Source of the DNA: Burkholderiaceae bacterium
GTDB taxonomy: Bacteria > Pseudomonadota > Gammaproteobacteria > Burkholderiales > Burkholderiaceae_A
Direction of reading: 5' to 3'
Length of the DNA: 64,000 bases
Assembly: GCA_018402635.1 (NCBI GenBank)
Contig: JAGYIP010000005.1
Span: 248,001-312,000 of the forward strand
Below the pieces are notes generated by a model. The model was given only the letters and a program-made list of their open reading frames with translations, did not search any database and was not told the DNA's origin. The position numbers were made by a program, and so were the translations under genes. Shown one piece after another: positions 43,171 through 53,241 of the stretch. Position 1 is the first letter of the stretch. Each line of letters starts with the position of its first letter.

Positions 43171-46100
43171 CCAGTAACAGCCTTTTCTGGCTTATTTTTC
43201 TAGCCGTTATCGTTCTTCTGCTCTTAGGGCTTGCCATCGCCGCGGCCATTCGACGCGGCTCACAGCCAGATAAGTCTGTCTTGCACTCCACCGCGCAGAT
43301 CAACGCCGTTTTCTCCGAGTACACGCAGGTTGTCGATTCCAGCCTTGGCCCATCACGCACGCGCTACGACCTGCCACTGGTTGTCGTGCTTTCAGAAGGC
43401 GAGCAGCCTGACCCAGCCGGCCTTAGTGAATCGGCCCTTGCCTTTGCCACCCGTGTTGCAGGCAACGCATCAAGTCAGCTCGAAGGCCCAGTGATGAAGG
43501 TCTTCGATGAGGGAGGTCTTTTTGCCTTTGCAACCGATCGGCTGGCCGACCCCACAAAGACAGTCGATCAGCGTCGCTGGACAACCTTTCTTAATCTGGC
43601 TGGCCAGTACCGGCCGCAACGGCCCTTTGACTCCGTAATTGTTGATGTCCCAGTCTCGCTGCTGCTCAAGGCCGATCAGACTGAAGGAATTAATGAGATT
43701 GAACGGCGTGCAACGGCCACCAGCCGCCGCCTCTGGCATGCGCAGAACCACTTCGGTATTCGTTACCCTGTCTACCTTCTCATCTCTGGTCTCGACGATC
43801 TTGAAGGCTTTGAATCGCTTCAGCTTCTACTCGGATGAGATGCGCGATGGCCTGCTGGGCTGGTCCTCTCCTTTTGACCCCACCAAGAAGTACTCCTCAA
43901 GCTGGATTGAGGAGGCTCTGGAAAGGACCGATCGAGAGCCTTAGCCACCTCGCTGCTGAACTCACAACAACCGATCGGTCCCCTGCCGCCCGAGGCGCCC
44001 TCACCTTTCCAGGTCAGCTTGCCCGCCTGGCTAGGGGTCTTCGTATTTACGCCGACCTGCTCAACGGCGCGGCCACCTTTCATGAACCCTTCTTCTTCCG
44101 AGGTGTTTACTTTTCGGGTAAGCACGAGCGTGCTGTATTTGTTAAAGACCTCTTGAGACGAAAAGTCTTCGCTGAATATGGCTTGTCACGGGCGGCCCTT
44201 GCCTTCGCGGTAAGTCGCCCCATCACCAGTCGCGTTCTACGATGGGGGGGCATTAGTTTTTTAACAGTCTGGCTCTTGGGTCTTATTATTACTAGCTACC
44301 AGTTTCAACAGATCTTCCCGCGCATTGCAGAGGGTATCGAGGGCCTGAACCGTGATGCCTTGTATCGGCAGGTGACCAGGCCTATGGACAACGAGGACAC
44401 AACCGAGTGGCAGACGCGAACAGCAACCTCGCTCATTGTGGGACTAGAGAATATTCAGGCCCATCGACTCGTGAAGTTCAAGGTGGGTTCCGACGATGTC
44501 GTTCTTAATCCGTTCATTCCCGGAAGCTGGCCTTACTGGGATCCCCTTCTTACCGACCTCAGGCTTCGCATCGAGCGTGAGTTCGACGAGGTTGTGGTGC
44601 GTACTGTGCGCCGGGTACTTGTTGAGAAAGGCGAGAAGCTCACCGGAGTGCCTTCGTTAGGCCAGGCTGACGCAGTTATGACGCAGTTCTCTGACATCAC
44701 GAGCTGCAGGCCCTTAGAGCCGATGCTTTCAGAGGCAGGCGGTCATTCTTTAGCAAGGGGCAACAACAAAACCCTCGCCATAAACAAAATGGAAAACTAT
44801 CAAAAGCTGGTTCGCTTTGTTGAACTCGCAGCCGATCTCGATAAAGCGATCGCCCAGTATGAGAGTGTCGATGTGCCTTCACGCCATGCAGAGAGCGATC
44901 TACGCCAACTCTTGCGCTACACCCTTGGCCGACCGTTTGAGCAGCCACTTACCGCTAGCCTTCCACTTTTTCACGTAGCACTTGACGATCCAAAAAAACA
45001 CCTCTACGAGCCCGCCTTTCAGGCGGCTCTAAAGTGTTCGGTCAATAAACTTTATTCGTCGTTACTGCAGCAATTGGTTGAAAACAACCCAGTCTTGTTA
45101 AGCGAGCAAAAGATTGGGGAGATTCAGGCGCAGCTTCTGCAGATCGAGCTTACTCGCGCTACGCACTCTCAAAGACTCGAGCTCGCACAGGCCCTGCTTG
45201 CAAAGCTCAACGACCAGAAAGACCTTCTTGCCCGTGGTGCCAACCAGTGGATGGCTGGACCCGAGCCTAACCTTTCCCAAGAGCTTGCCCCGCTTTTGCG
45301 TTCTATCGAGAAGGTGCCCATGCTGGGATCAGACTTTGTGGCAAAAAGCCTCATCCCACAGACCCAACAGGCAAGCCTAAGACTTGGCGCATTGCGTGCC
45401 AACTTGGCTGCCCCAGGTACAGACACAGGCCTTCTAATCTCCACTGAAGAAAAGCTGTCAATTACGCAATCCGAGGAGCGCATTGAATTTGTCATCGCGC
45501 TCAGAAAACTCCTTGACCCTAACTTCATCCCTTATGACGAGCTGCCCCTTTCAGCCAAGTTTGAGTGGCCCAGCAGTCTTCGATGGGACGAGGCACTGCT
45601 TACGGAAGCAGCTGAGACGCTTCAAACTCGCACGAAGCGTATCGAAGACGAGCTTAAGTCCGTCCCCGAGACGTCCCGTAACGTGTTTATGGCGCTCGCT
45701 AATGAGGCGCTAGGAGTCCACATTCAAAATCTCATCATCAAGGCTGTAACCGAAGACCCCTCCGAAACAACACTCGTTTCCGAGGAGTTTTTAACAAGCT
45801 ACCAAAGCACGAATGCGCAGTTAAAGGTATTGCTGACAGGGCTTGAACGACTGTCTCAGAAAAGCGCAGCAGGCGCGATTCGTGAAGCAATCAATCAAGA
45901 CGCCCTCTTAAGGCTTGAGGAGCTCAAGAGTGCATTTAATCAGAATGAACCCTATCGGCTTCTTCGAACTCAGGCCGAGGGCATGTCTTCTCTGGATGCA
46001 GCCCTGTCGTTTGATCCCGCAAGCCTTCAGACCTATCTGCAGAGCTCAGTTCAACACCATTGAGTCCATCAACAAGACAGGCAAGGTCTTAGTGCAGGGG

Positions 46101-47204
46101 CTAACAACCCAGCGCCCCGACCCTTTCTGGAAGATGCTTGATTCCAATGTGCAACGCCAGGCCGCCGGTGAGCCCACGGCCACCATCAAAAAGCTTGAAG
46201 GCCTTCTGTACACCGTCACATCCGAAGACTTTGGTGTGTTTTGTAAAGACACGCTTCCAAAGCAATCGGTAGCAGCCCGATCAACTGACTACTTTGAAGC
46301 ACGTTTTACCGAACTGCATGGCGCCTTAAGTCAACACTGTCGCGACCGAAGTTCAACTCGCTTTATTGCCGACTGGGAATCGTTTTCAAACAGCGTCAAC
46401 AACTACCTTGGGAAATACAGACCTCTTGTTAACCTTGGCCTGCCCTCCGCCAGCGCAAACGGAAATCGTTTCCCGGTTTTAGACCGACCATTAATCGCGA
46501 ATCTACTGAAAAATCCTGGTCCAACACTCTCAGCAAGCCAGCTTACCGCCTTTGGTCTTCCCTCCTCCAAGAAGGTCGAGTTTCTTGGGTTTGCTGATCA
46601 ATGGGAGAAGACTCGGTTGGCTTTGCAGCAGATCTTTCCCATCGACCCAGCCAAGCCTGCAGGGGCCAAATTTCAAGTAGTCTTTCGCGATTCACGCGAC
46701 CAGGAGTTTGCAGCCAACCAGATTCTTGACTGGTCTATTCAGGTGGGTGGCAAAACCGCGAATGAACGTAACGCGAAGACGACAACCCTGCTCTGGCGTC
46801 CTGGTGACTCCATCGTTATTCAGTTTCGCTTTGCTGATCAATCAAACCTTGTGCCTGTCTCAGAGCCTTCCGACCCAAGCTTGCAGATGACGGGCCGATC
46901 GGTTCGACTTACCCTGGATGGGCCCATTGCGCTTCTCGATCTCATTCAACGCTTCAAGGTCAAACCCATTGGTGGGCAGACCGACAGAATGCTTCTTAAG
47001 CTTGAAGTCCCCGTTCGACTTGTCTCTCAGCCTTCAGGGCAGGCCTCACGCCGGGTCATCACTTTTCTGGGGCTAAGCCTCACATCGCTTCAGGACGATT
47101 CGGTGGTGAACTGGCCCCTTGAAATTCCTGTAAGAGCGCCCTCCTTGAAAGGCTTTTGCACCGATGCCGCAGGAGGCCTTTCCCCCTGCCCTCAAAAGCC
47201 CTAG
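43167..47204 (+). CDS. tssM: T6SS membrane-complex protein TssM (IcmF), three frame breaks
   Basis: The large inner-membrane protein of the TssJLM complex, about 1,340 aa if joined. One helix lies at about residues 6-28 and another just after the second break (about 44260). The cytoplasmic domain shows VYLLISGLDDLEGF, matching the IcmF family, but the P-loop position reads LSEGEQPDP, not GxxGxGKT, so this TssM should not bind nucleotide. Reading goes through three frames: 43167 to about 43832, about 43834 to about 43930, about 43931 to about 46048, then back to the first frame to 47204. Each break needs one base skipped: LLL-DEMRDG, LERT-IESLSH and YLQ-AQFNTIE. Taken literally, translation stops at 43838. 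Confidence 0.87.
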
Positions 47205-47207
47205 GCA

Positions 47208-48315
47208 ATGAGCACGGATAGCTCCCGTTTTAATACTGCAGCTCTGCTCACGCCCATTGCGGGCGAGGAGGCCTCCGGCCCGTGGTTGCGTTACACCGCC
47301 ACGTTTCGGGAGATCGAGAGTATGCGTGTCAACGAAGACCCCACCCTTCCCATGGGCGAGTGGAGTCGGCCTTTGGTTAGGGCCGACTGGGGCGCTGTGT
47401 GGCGGCGAATTGATGAGGTCCTTGAGCAAGACTCCAAAGACCTCTTGCTCGCGGCGTGGTCGTGCGAGGCGCGGCTTCTCGACACTGGGCTGCCTGGGCT
47501 TACCGAGGGGCTGCATAGACTGCATGCCCTGGCGGTTCATTTCTGGGAGACAGCCTGGCCGCAGTTAGACCCTGAGCGACCCCAGTGCTCGACTCAGCCC
47601 CTTTGAATGGCTCAATCGGTCCATTCCCTTGCACCTTCGACGTGAGCTTACCCTGCTTCCGGTAACACTTGAGCGCCCCGAGCGCCTCACCTTCGCCGGA
47701 TGGCTTGGCCTTGAGGCAAGTTCCAACGGCCAGGCTACCAAGACCCCCACGAAGGAATCCGTTCGAAAGAAATTATCAGCGTCGGACACCGAGCAGCTTG
47801 AGACACTGGCGGGCCAGATTGACGATGCCATGAAGGCGGTTCTGCAAATCGATAGTCATCTGGAAGCTCAGCTTCAAGACGAAAAGTTTGGGCTTAGTCT
47901 GTTGAAGGCCGAGCTTGAATCGCTCGGTCAAATTACAGGCTCCCTTGCTCGGTCTGGTCTCGAAGCAAACCGCAGGCAGACCCCCATCGAGGCGAATCCT
48001 CTGCCCGCCCAGGCTAAGCCAGAGTCCTTAGAGCTGCCAAAAAATGACCTGCCCGTTGTTCGAGCGCAGGAAACCTCGCAGACCTCTGAGCCCGTTGAGA
48101 CCGACATACAAAGCATGGATCGTGATGAGGCCTACCGAAGCCTTGAAAAAATTGCTCTTCGACTGCGGGAAATGGACCCCCACAGCCCAGCACCCTTGCT
48201 TGCCCTAAAGGCCGCCCGGTGGGGCCAAATGAGTTTTCAAGAAATCGTTCAGGCCGAGTCCAAGGAAGGCGTTGAGATGGCAAACCTGCTTAGCTTTCTT
48301 GGGCTTAGCAAATAA
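47208..48315 (+). CDS. tssA: T6SS assembly protein TssA (ImpA-type), one frame break
   Basis: TssA starts baseplate and sheath assembly. The ImpA-N domain is seen in CEARLLDTGLPGLTEGL and HFWETAWPQLDPE. The frame then changes: LDPER joins PSARLSPFEWLNRSIPLHLRREL if one C is removed from the CCCC at 47580-47583, as the family pattern (DPE...P-ARL) demands. The remaining part (to 48315) is a helical linker and a C-terminal domain ending MANLLSFLGLSK. Taken literally, translation stops at 47606. It is the last T6SS gene and converges with the curlin gene. Confidence 0.85.
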
Positions 48316-48356
48316 CGTCACGCTATAAGCGCGACTAACCGCCAGGCGCTGCGGTG

Positions 48357-50066
48357 CTAATCACAGAAATTTGAAGGGGTGGAAGCGCTTCCGTCGCTGC
48401 TGTTAAACACACAGGATTTTCCGTCGATGGAATCCAACACAACGCTGCCCTCGCCCAAATTGGTGATGGTATGGCTGTAGTTGTCATTGGCCGCACTATA
48501 AGTGACTTGTGTGTTGAAATCGTCTCCGGTTACCGCATAAGTCAGGTTATGCCCACCATAAACCATGGCCACGGTGTTGTTGGCACCGAAGATATCCACA
48601 TCAACCGTGCCTGCACCACCAACGTCGTCACCTAGAATCGAAAGTGTGTTTCCGTTACCACCGCCAATATCAATATCAAAGGTACTTGATGCCGCTGATA
48701 ACCCTGTAACATCGCTCGCATCCGCGTTTCTACCGAGGTAGACCTTGTTAGAACTCGTGTCGATGCCAAGATTTAACGAAGAGACCAATACGTTCTTGTA
48801 ATAGAGTTCGTTACTGTCCCCAAATAGATCGATGACCAGGTCGCTGGAATTTCCGGAGTACGTCTGAAAATAAGTTGAGGACGCATCGGGCGCTATTGTG
48901 TTTGAGTTGCCGTAAATACGAAGTTGCAAGGAGGACGCCCCCTCAAGGTCGACGTTGTTTGAATTTCCGATCACTGATACATCGAAGTCTGTACCTTGCA
49001 CCCCTAGACGTGTGCCTGACCTTGAGGGCTGGGGCCGTATAGACTTGAGATGCCTCGTCCCCTTCGGCGGCCGTGATAGTAATGGTGTTGTCATTTCCTT
49101 CCGTAACGGCATCAAGGTCAACGGTCGGTGGTGTTGAGTCACCGGAGGTTTGAGTACTTGTGAAGGTAAACGTGTTGGTATCTCCGTCTTGATAAATACG
49201 CACTGAGCCATTATCTCCAGAGTTCAAGGTCACCACCGCGGCGTTCTTGATGCCGTTCTGTCGAAGCAGCACCTCATAACCAAACGTAGCCGTTGGGCTG
49301 TTGGTGAGGCTGATCGTGGCTGTATTACCGTCTGTCGAAGCAGTAGAAGTCTGCTCATTATTCTGCGATATGGAAACACGATTATCTGCAGGAACACCGC
49401 CTGAAATTGTCAATGCAATGGTTGAGAAATCATCGTACCCGAGTGCGATGACGTTGTCAGAACCCGTTATATTTAGATCAAGATCGACTGCAACGCTCAA
49501 TGCCGCGGAGGCAGCGATTGCGGCGGCCTGAATTTCGTTATTGTCCCCGACTAGGTTTAAATCAACGGTTGCGTTGGTCGCTCGAAATTCCTCCGAACTC
49601 GTTGAAAACCACTGTATTACCAACAGCGCCCGCGGTGTTGTTGGTAATGGTCATTGTCAGAATAGAGTTGCCTAATTGCGTAAAGAACACCGTATTCTTA
49701 GGGCCATCGATGGTTATATCCGCCGTGTTTCCCGAGCCTGATTGCAATAAATTCGTTGAACCTGACTCCCCCGGAGCAACCACGGTGATATCGCTGTTTT
49801 TTATCTTGAGCTCGACTTTATTGTTTGACTGAGTGGTGGCTGTATCAACCTGTGGCAGCTCAATGCGATCTGCGGTCGGGGCAGCAATACCTGCTGGATT
49901 GGGTGTTGGTAGAGTAGACAAAAACCCATCAAAGGGGTCCGCAATGGAACCCACACCAGCGGATGGTGCTGAGCTTCTGCTGCTGAGTCCCTCACTTGGG
50001 AAAAACACTGCTGCTTGAGAAAAATAGAAGTACCGATAGGGCCTGCGCAACCGTCGTCTTTTTCAT
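48357..50066 (-). CDS. Large curlin-repeat-like secreted protein, three frame breaks
   Basis: A signal peptide starts at ATG 50066 (MKKTTVAQALSVLLFFSSSS, GGAGAG ribosome site). The mature part, about 545 aa if joined, consists of Asn/Gly/Ser/Thr-rich repeats with GxxNTxxI and Q-G-N spacing (LLQSGSGNTADITI, FTQLGNS, GDNNEIQ, TGSDNVIAL, GNDNTITI, GNSNNVDL), typical of curlin-like beta strands. CsgA or CsgB of E. coli is only about 150 aa. Three breaks, each one extra base, are at about 50010 (a T5/CCC run), about 49580 (TTT) and about 49010 (GGGG). It is probably the amyloid or adhesive substrate of the CsgG channel encoded upstream. Confidence 0.72.
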
Positions 50067-50149
50067 TGTCTCTCCACGTCGTTCTGTTTTCAGCCAAATT
50101 TCACTAGTGTTTACAGGGACGAGGATGCACCGGTAAGGAGTCTTTTGAA

Positions 50150-50169
50150 ATACCATGGGTGCATGGTAT
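50150..50169. promoter_or_regulatory. ATACCATG inverted repeat upstream of the curlin gene
   Basis: ATACCATG (50150-50157), spacer GGTG, CATGGTAT (50162-50169): perfect 8-bp arms. It lies 84 bases upstream of the minus-strand curlin start and 60 bases upstream of the plus-strand response-regulator start. The same repeat, followed by the same TAGCGA, occurs at 54737-54755. Confidence 0.65.
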
Positions 50170-50228
50170 ATGTAGCGACAGTGGCGCTTGCGCTAGACCT
50201 CATTTATTCATAGTGCGGAGAATTCAGG

Positions 50229-50864
50229 ATGCAAAATGCGCTTATTCTGGAAGACGATACGGCAACAGGGCTTCTTTTCGCCGATGCACTTACAGCAAAC
50301 GGTCAATTCACAGTCTCCATTGCACAGACTTTAAGCAGAGCCGAATCCATCGTTAGGCGCGAACCACCCGACCTCGCCCTTTGCGATCTGCAATTACCCG
50401 ATGGTCTTAGCTTTGACCTTATTAGGGCCTTGGCAACCTTGAACCCCCATTGTCGAATTCTGGTGCTAACCAACCTGCTGAATACAGACTTGGTGGTGAC
50501 CGCGCTTGTTGCAGGGGCTCACGGATATTTGGTTAAAACAGATGGAACCAAGCGAATTCTGCGCTGTATCGCGGAGTTGCTTGAGGGCGAAACACCCATG
50601 TCCAAACAGGCAACCACGCTACTGATTGAACACCTTCAGCGACAGGCCCGCCCGCTAGACATGGCCAAGAGAAACGAGCTGCTAACCGATCGTGAGGCAC
50701 AGCTTCTAACCCTACTGGAAAAGGGCCAGACTTATCAGGCGATAGCTAACCAACTCTTCATCTCCAAGGGCACCGTGCAGAGCCACATCAAAAACATCTA
50801 CCGCAAACTTGACGTACACAACAAGGACAAGGCCATTCAACGGGCGTTCTACGACCACGGCTAA
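50229..50864 (+). CDS. LuxR-type response regulator of the curli locus
   Basis: A 211-aa regulator. The receiver has acidic residues in ALILEDD (D9, D10), phosphoacceptor D53 (LCDLQLPDG) and K103 (YLVKTDG). The helix-turn-helix (about 145-205) reads LTDREAQLLTLLEKGQTYQAIANQLFISKGTVQSHIKNIYRKLDV. It diverges from the curlin gene and converges with the 7TM kinase gene (1 base between stops). It could fill the CsgD role and bind the ATACCATG repeats; this is inferred. Confidence 0.9.
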   Translation: MQNALILEDDTATGLLFADALTANGQFTVSIAQTLSRAESIVRREPPDLALCDLQLPDGLSFDLIRALATLNPHCRILVLTNLLNTDLVVTALVAGAHGYLVKTDGTKRILRCIAELLEGETPMSKQATTLLIEHLQRQARPLDMAKRNELLTDREAQLLTLLEKGQTYQAIANQLFISKGTVQSHIKNIYRKLDVHNKDKAIQRAFYDHG

Positions 50865-50865
50865 C

Positions 50866-52695
50866 CTAAAACCGCAAGCGTAGATTGACCTGAAGAGCAT
50901 GCTCTAACTTGACTTCTAAATGCGCGCCTATCTGCTTAGCGCGAACGTGCATATTCGTTATGCCGAAACCCTTGACATACGACGATCGAGCGGACCGTCC
51001 ATTATCAGAGACATTAATAAGCACGGTGTCGTTCGACTCGTTGGTCACAGTCACTTCAATCTGACTGCCGCCAGAATGTTTTACTGCGTTTTGAACAGCC
51101 TCTTGCAAAATACGAAATATCGCCAGAGACTCTTCGGGGGATATTTCCTTATATGCACCATCAAACCTACTTAACCAGACCAACCGAAACCCGAACTCTT
51201 CTACAAAGGGTGTGATTTGCTGGCGGAAGGTGTTGAGACAGGTACTTAAGTCGCCTCCAAAAGATTGCGTCGAATTAACGACGAAACGAAGCTCTTGCAC
51301 GGCTGCCTGCGATGCCTCCTCGATACTTCTAACTCTGTCGCCACCCCGATCGATACGGGCCAGGTTTAAAATTGATACGAGTTTTCCTGCAACGCCATCA
51401 TGTAGGTCACCCAAAATGCGTGTTCGCTCGGCCTGCCTAATTAATTCTGATTTCTGTAACTGATTTATTTCTTGCTGTCTTCTCTCTGCATCGACCGCCC
51501 TTGCAGCAACATCAAAAAGCTCTTCGCGGTGGTTCGATACTTCAATGAAATCAATAAGAAACCAGCGTATCAGAACAAGCCCCAACAAAATTACACTTAA
51601 GGTGTACGGCCCCGTTTGGTAGAACAGTTCATTCTTGTCGGGCTGATAGTAGAAAAATAATTTAGCTACCACTAGAGCGAAGATAAATCCAAAGGCACCG
51701 CCAAACAGAAGCAAATCGGGTGTCTTTTGTTTAACGCCGTCTTGCATCAACCGAAACAGAGAGTAGATCGCCAAAAGCACAGAGAGAACCAGCACTCCCA
51801 TAATGAGACGCCGAAGCAGATAAATATCATTGAGAGTCGAAAGGGCCGCCATGATAACAAAAGCCAGGAATATCGACCAAGGCCAGATTCGACTCTGTCG
51901 CAAGGGGAAAGTACGGATTGCCTCGAAAAAGGGGAAAACAAGAAGCACACCGACAATCCATGAATAGTTTAAAAAGATGGACTGAGCCTGCGTCATTGGC
52001 ATGGGCATCATGTAGACCAGTCCACTCGCAAGAAAAGAAAGGGCGATACCTGAAAAGAGGAGGTAAATGGTGCGTCGACCCTTCACTAGGAAGCCTGCGA
52101 CCAAAGCAAAACAAAGCAGACTCAAGATCATTCCGTCTGCAAGATACCGGGTCGACGAGGAATAAAAGACTCGTAACCGGTAATGCTGGCTAATCGCCTT
52201 GGCCTCGCCAACCCACTGCTTACCGAACTCAATCCCCATTAAGCTTCTTGATATGAAGTCAATGGTGAGTTGATTCATACCCGCCTTAATCGTTTCCGGT
52301 GGGATCAACACAATGACCGGGGGTGAGCCGCGGGGTACAAACTCGGTTTCGAGAGTCGGCAAGGTCGGGAGACTCACTCCGTTGACCTTAAACCTCACTT
52401 CTCCGCGGAAGTAACTAAGTAGTGCGGCATGCAGGCTGGACTCCATACCTGAGGGAACCTCAAAGCGAATGGTCAATGACTGCGTGCAATGGTAGTCAAG
52501 GGCACCGTAGGCTTGACATTGCTCCTTATCAGCAACAGAACTCGTGACATAGGTTGGGGCAACACCTCTGGCCTGCACGACCTGCCAATAGACCAGGTAG
52601 ACGAAGAGACAAAGAAGCACAAGGACCACTGCCCGTAACAGGCTCACTGGAGATGGCCTCAGCTCTTTTAGTTTGGACTCTTGCATGACAACCAT
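50866..52695 (-). CDS. 7TM histidine kinase (7TMR-DISM / NarX-like output)
   Basis: A 609-aa sensor. One N-terminal helix, then an extracytoplasmic beta-rich domain (about 45-175), then seven membrane helices (about 190-395), a coiled coil and a HisKA_3 domain with the phospho-His in ILGDLHDGVAGKLVSIL. The ATPase domain shows LQEAVQNAVKHSGGSQIEV and SDNGRSARS, ending GFGITNMHVRAKQIGAHLEV. HisKA_3 kinases pair with LuxR-type regulators, so the regulator encoded tail to tail with it is the natural partner. The 114-bp gap upstream separates it from csgF. Confidence 0.9.
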   Translation of the reverse strand: MVVMQESKLKELRPSPVSLLRAVVLVLLCLFVYLVYWQVVQARGVAPTYVTSSVADKEQCQAYGALDYHCTQSLTIRFEVPSGMESSLHAALLSYFRGEVRFKVNGVSLPTLPTLETEFVPRGSPPVIVLIPPETIKAGMNQLTIDFISRSLMGIEFGKQWVGEAKAISQHYRLRVFYSSSTRYLADGMILSLLCFALVAGFLVKGRRTIYLLFSGIALSFLASGLVYMMPMPMTQAQSIFLNYSWIVGVLLVFPFFEAIRTFPLRQSRIWPWSIFLAFVIMAALSTLNDIYLLRRLIMGVLVLSVLLAIYSLFRLMQDGVKQKTPDLLLFGGAFGFIFALVVAKLFFYYQPDKNELFYQTGPYTLSVILLGLVLIRWFLIDFIEVSNHREELFDVAARAVDAERRQQEINQLQKSELIRQAERTRILGDLHDGVAGKLVSILNLARIDRGGDRVRSIEEASQAAVQELRFVVNSTQSFGGDLSTCLNTFRQQITPFVEEFGFRLVWLSRFDGAYKEISPEESLAIFRILQEAVQNAVKHSGGSQIEVTVTNESNDTVLINVSDNGRSARSSYVKGFGITNMHVRAKQIGAHLEVKLEHALQVNLRLRF

Positions 52696-52809
52696 CTAAG
52701 ATCTAAGGGGCAATGCGCCCGATCACCTAATTGAGTAACGGCAAGGTGCAAGCATCGAACGCTATACAGCCCTAGCCTCGAGCATGTGTCGAAAGCTCTA
52801 GTCTAAGCC

Positions 52810-53241
52810 TTACTCCGAATTTCCTAAAGCAGCTCTAGGGATGACGATAGTGGTTGTTGCGCCGTTGGTTTCAGCAATGGTTACGTTAACGTTTGTCCCA
52901 TCGGAACTGGTAACGTAATTCAGTGTGAAGTCATCAAATGCGTAAGTGCCCTCGGGCGTCTCTGAGTCTCTTAAATCATCAATAATTTTTGCAGAAATAG
53001 TACTTAGAATTCGTCTCTGAATCTGGTCCTGGAAAAACTCGGCCTCCGAACGTACCTCGCGCTCAACTTTCGGCTTATGAATATTGGCAATACCAAGAAG
53101 TTGGGAGCCATTCAAAGGATTTCCACCGAAAGAGGGGTTCACTGGTCGGTAGCTAAGTTCGGCTGCCAACAGCGGGGCACCCCCCAAAATACTGACAATC
53201 ACCCCAAACCAAATCTTAATTGCTAATAAATTGTGCATCAT
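52810..53241 (-). CDS. csgF: Curli assembly protein CsgF
   Basis: A 143-aa exported protein (signal peptide cut after LLAA) whose mature N-terminus ELSYRPVNPSFGGNPLNGSQLL matches the CsgF part that plugs into the CsgG pore. It couples secretion to nucleation at the cell surface. It overlaps the csgG 3' end by 26 bases. Confidence 0.92.
   Translation of the reverse strand: MMHNLLAIKIWFGVIVSILGGAPLLAAELSYRPVNPSFGGNPLNGSQLLGIANIHKPKVEREVRSEAEFFQDQIQRRILSTISAKIIDDLRDSETPEGTYAFDDFTLNYVTSSDGTNVNVTIAETNGATTTIVIPRAALGNSE

Noticed and set aside
47595-47610. CTT TGA at the literal end of the first tssA frame, equal to the core of the RF2 (prfB) +1 frameshift site
   Set aside because: The family alignment puts the change of frame about 20 bases earlier, at the C4 run (PSARL must already be in the second frame), and no Shine-Dalgarno-like element sits at the prfB distance. 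The match is probably chance.
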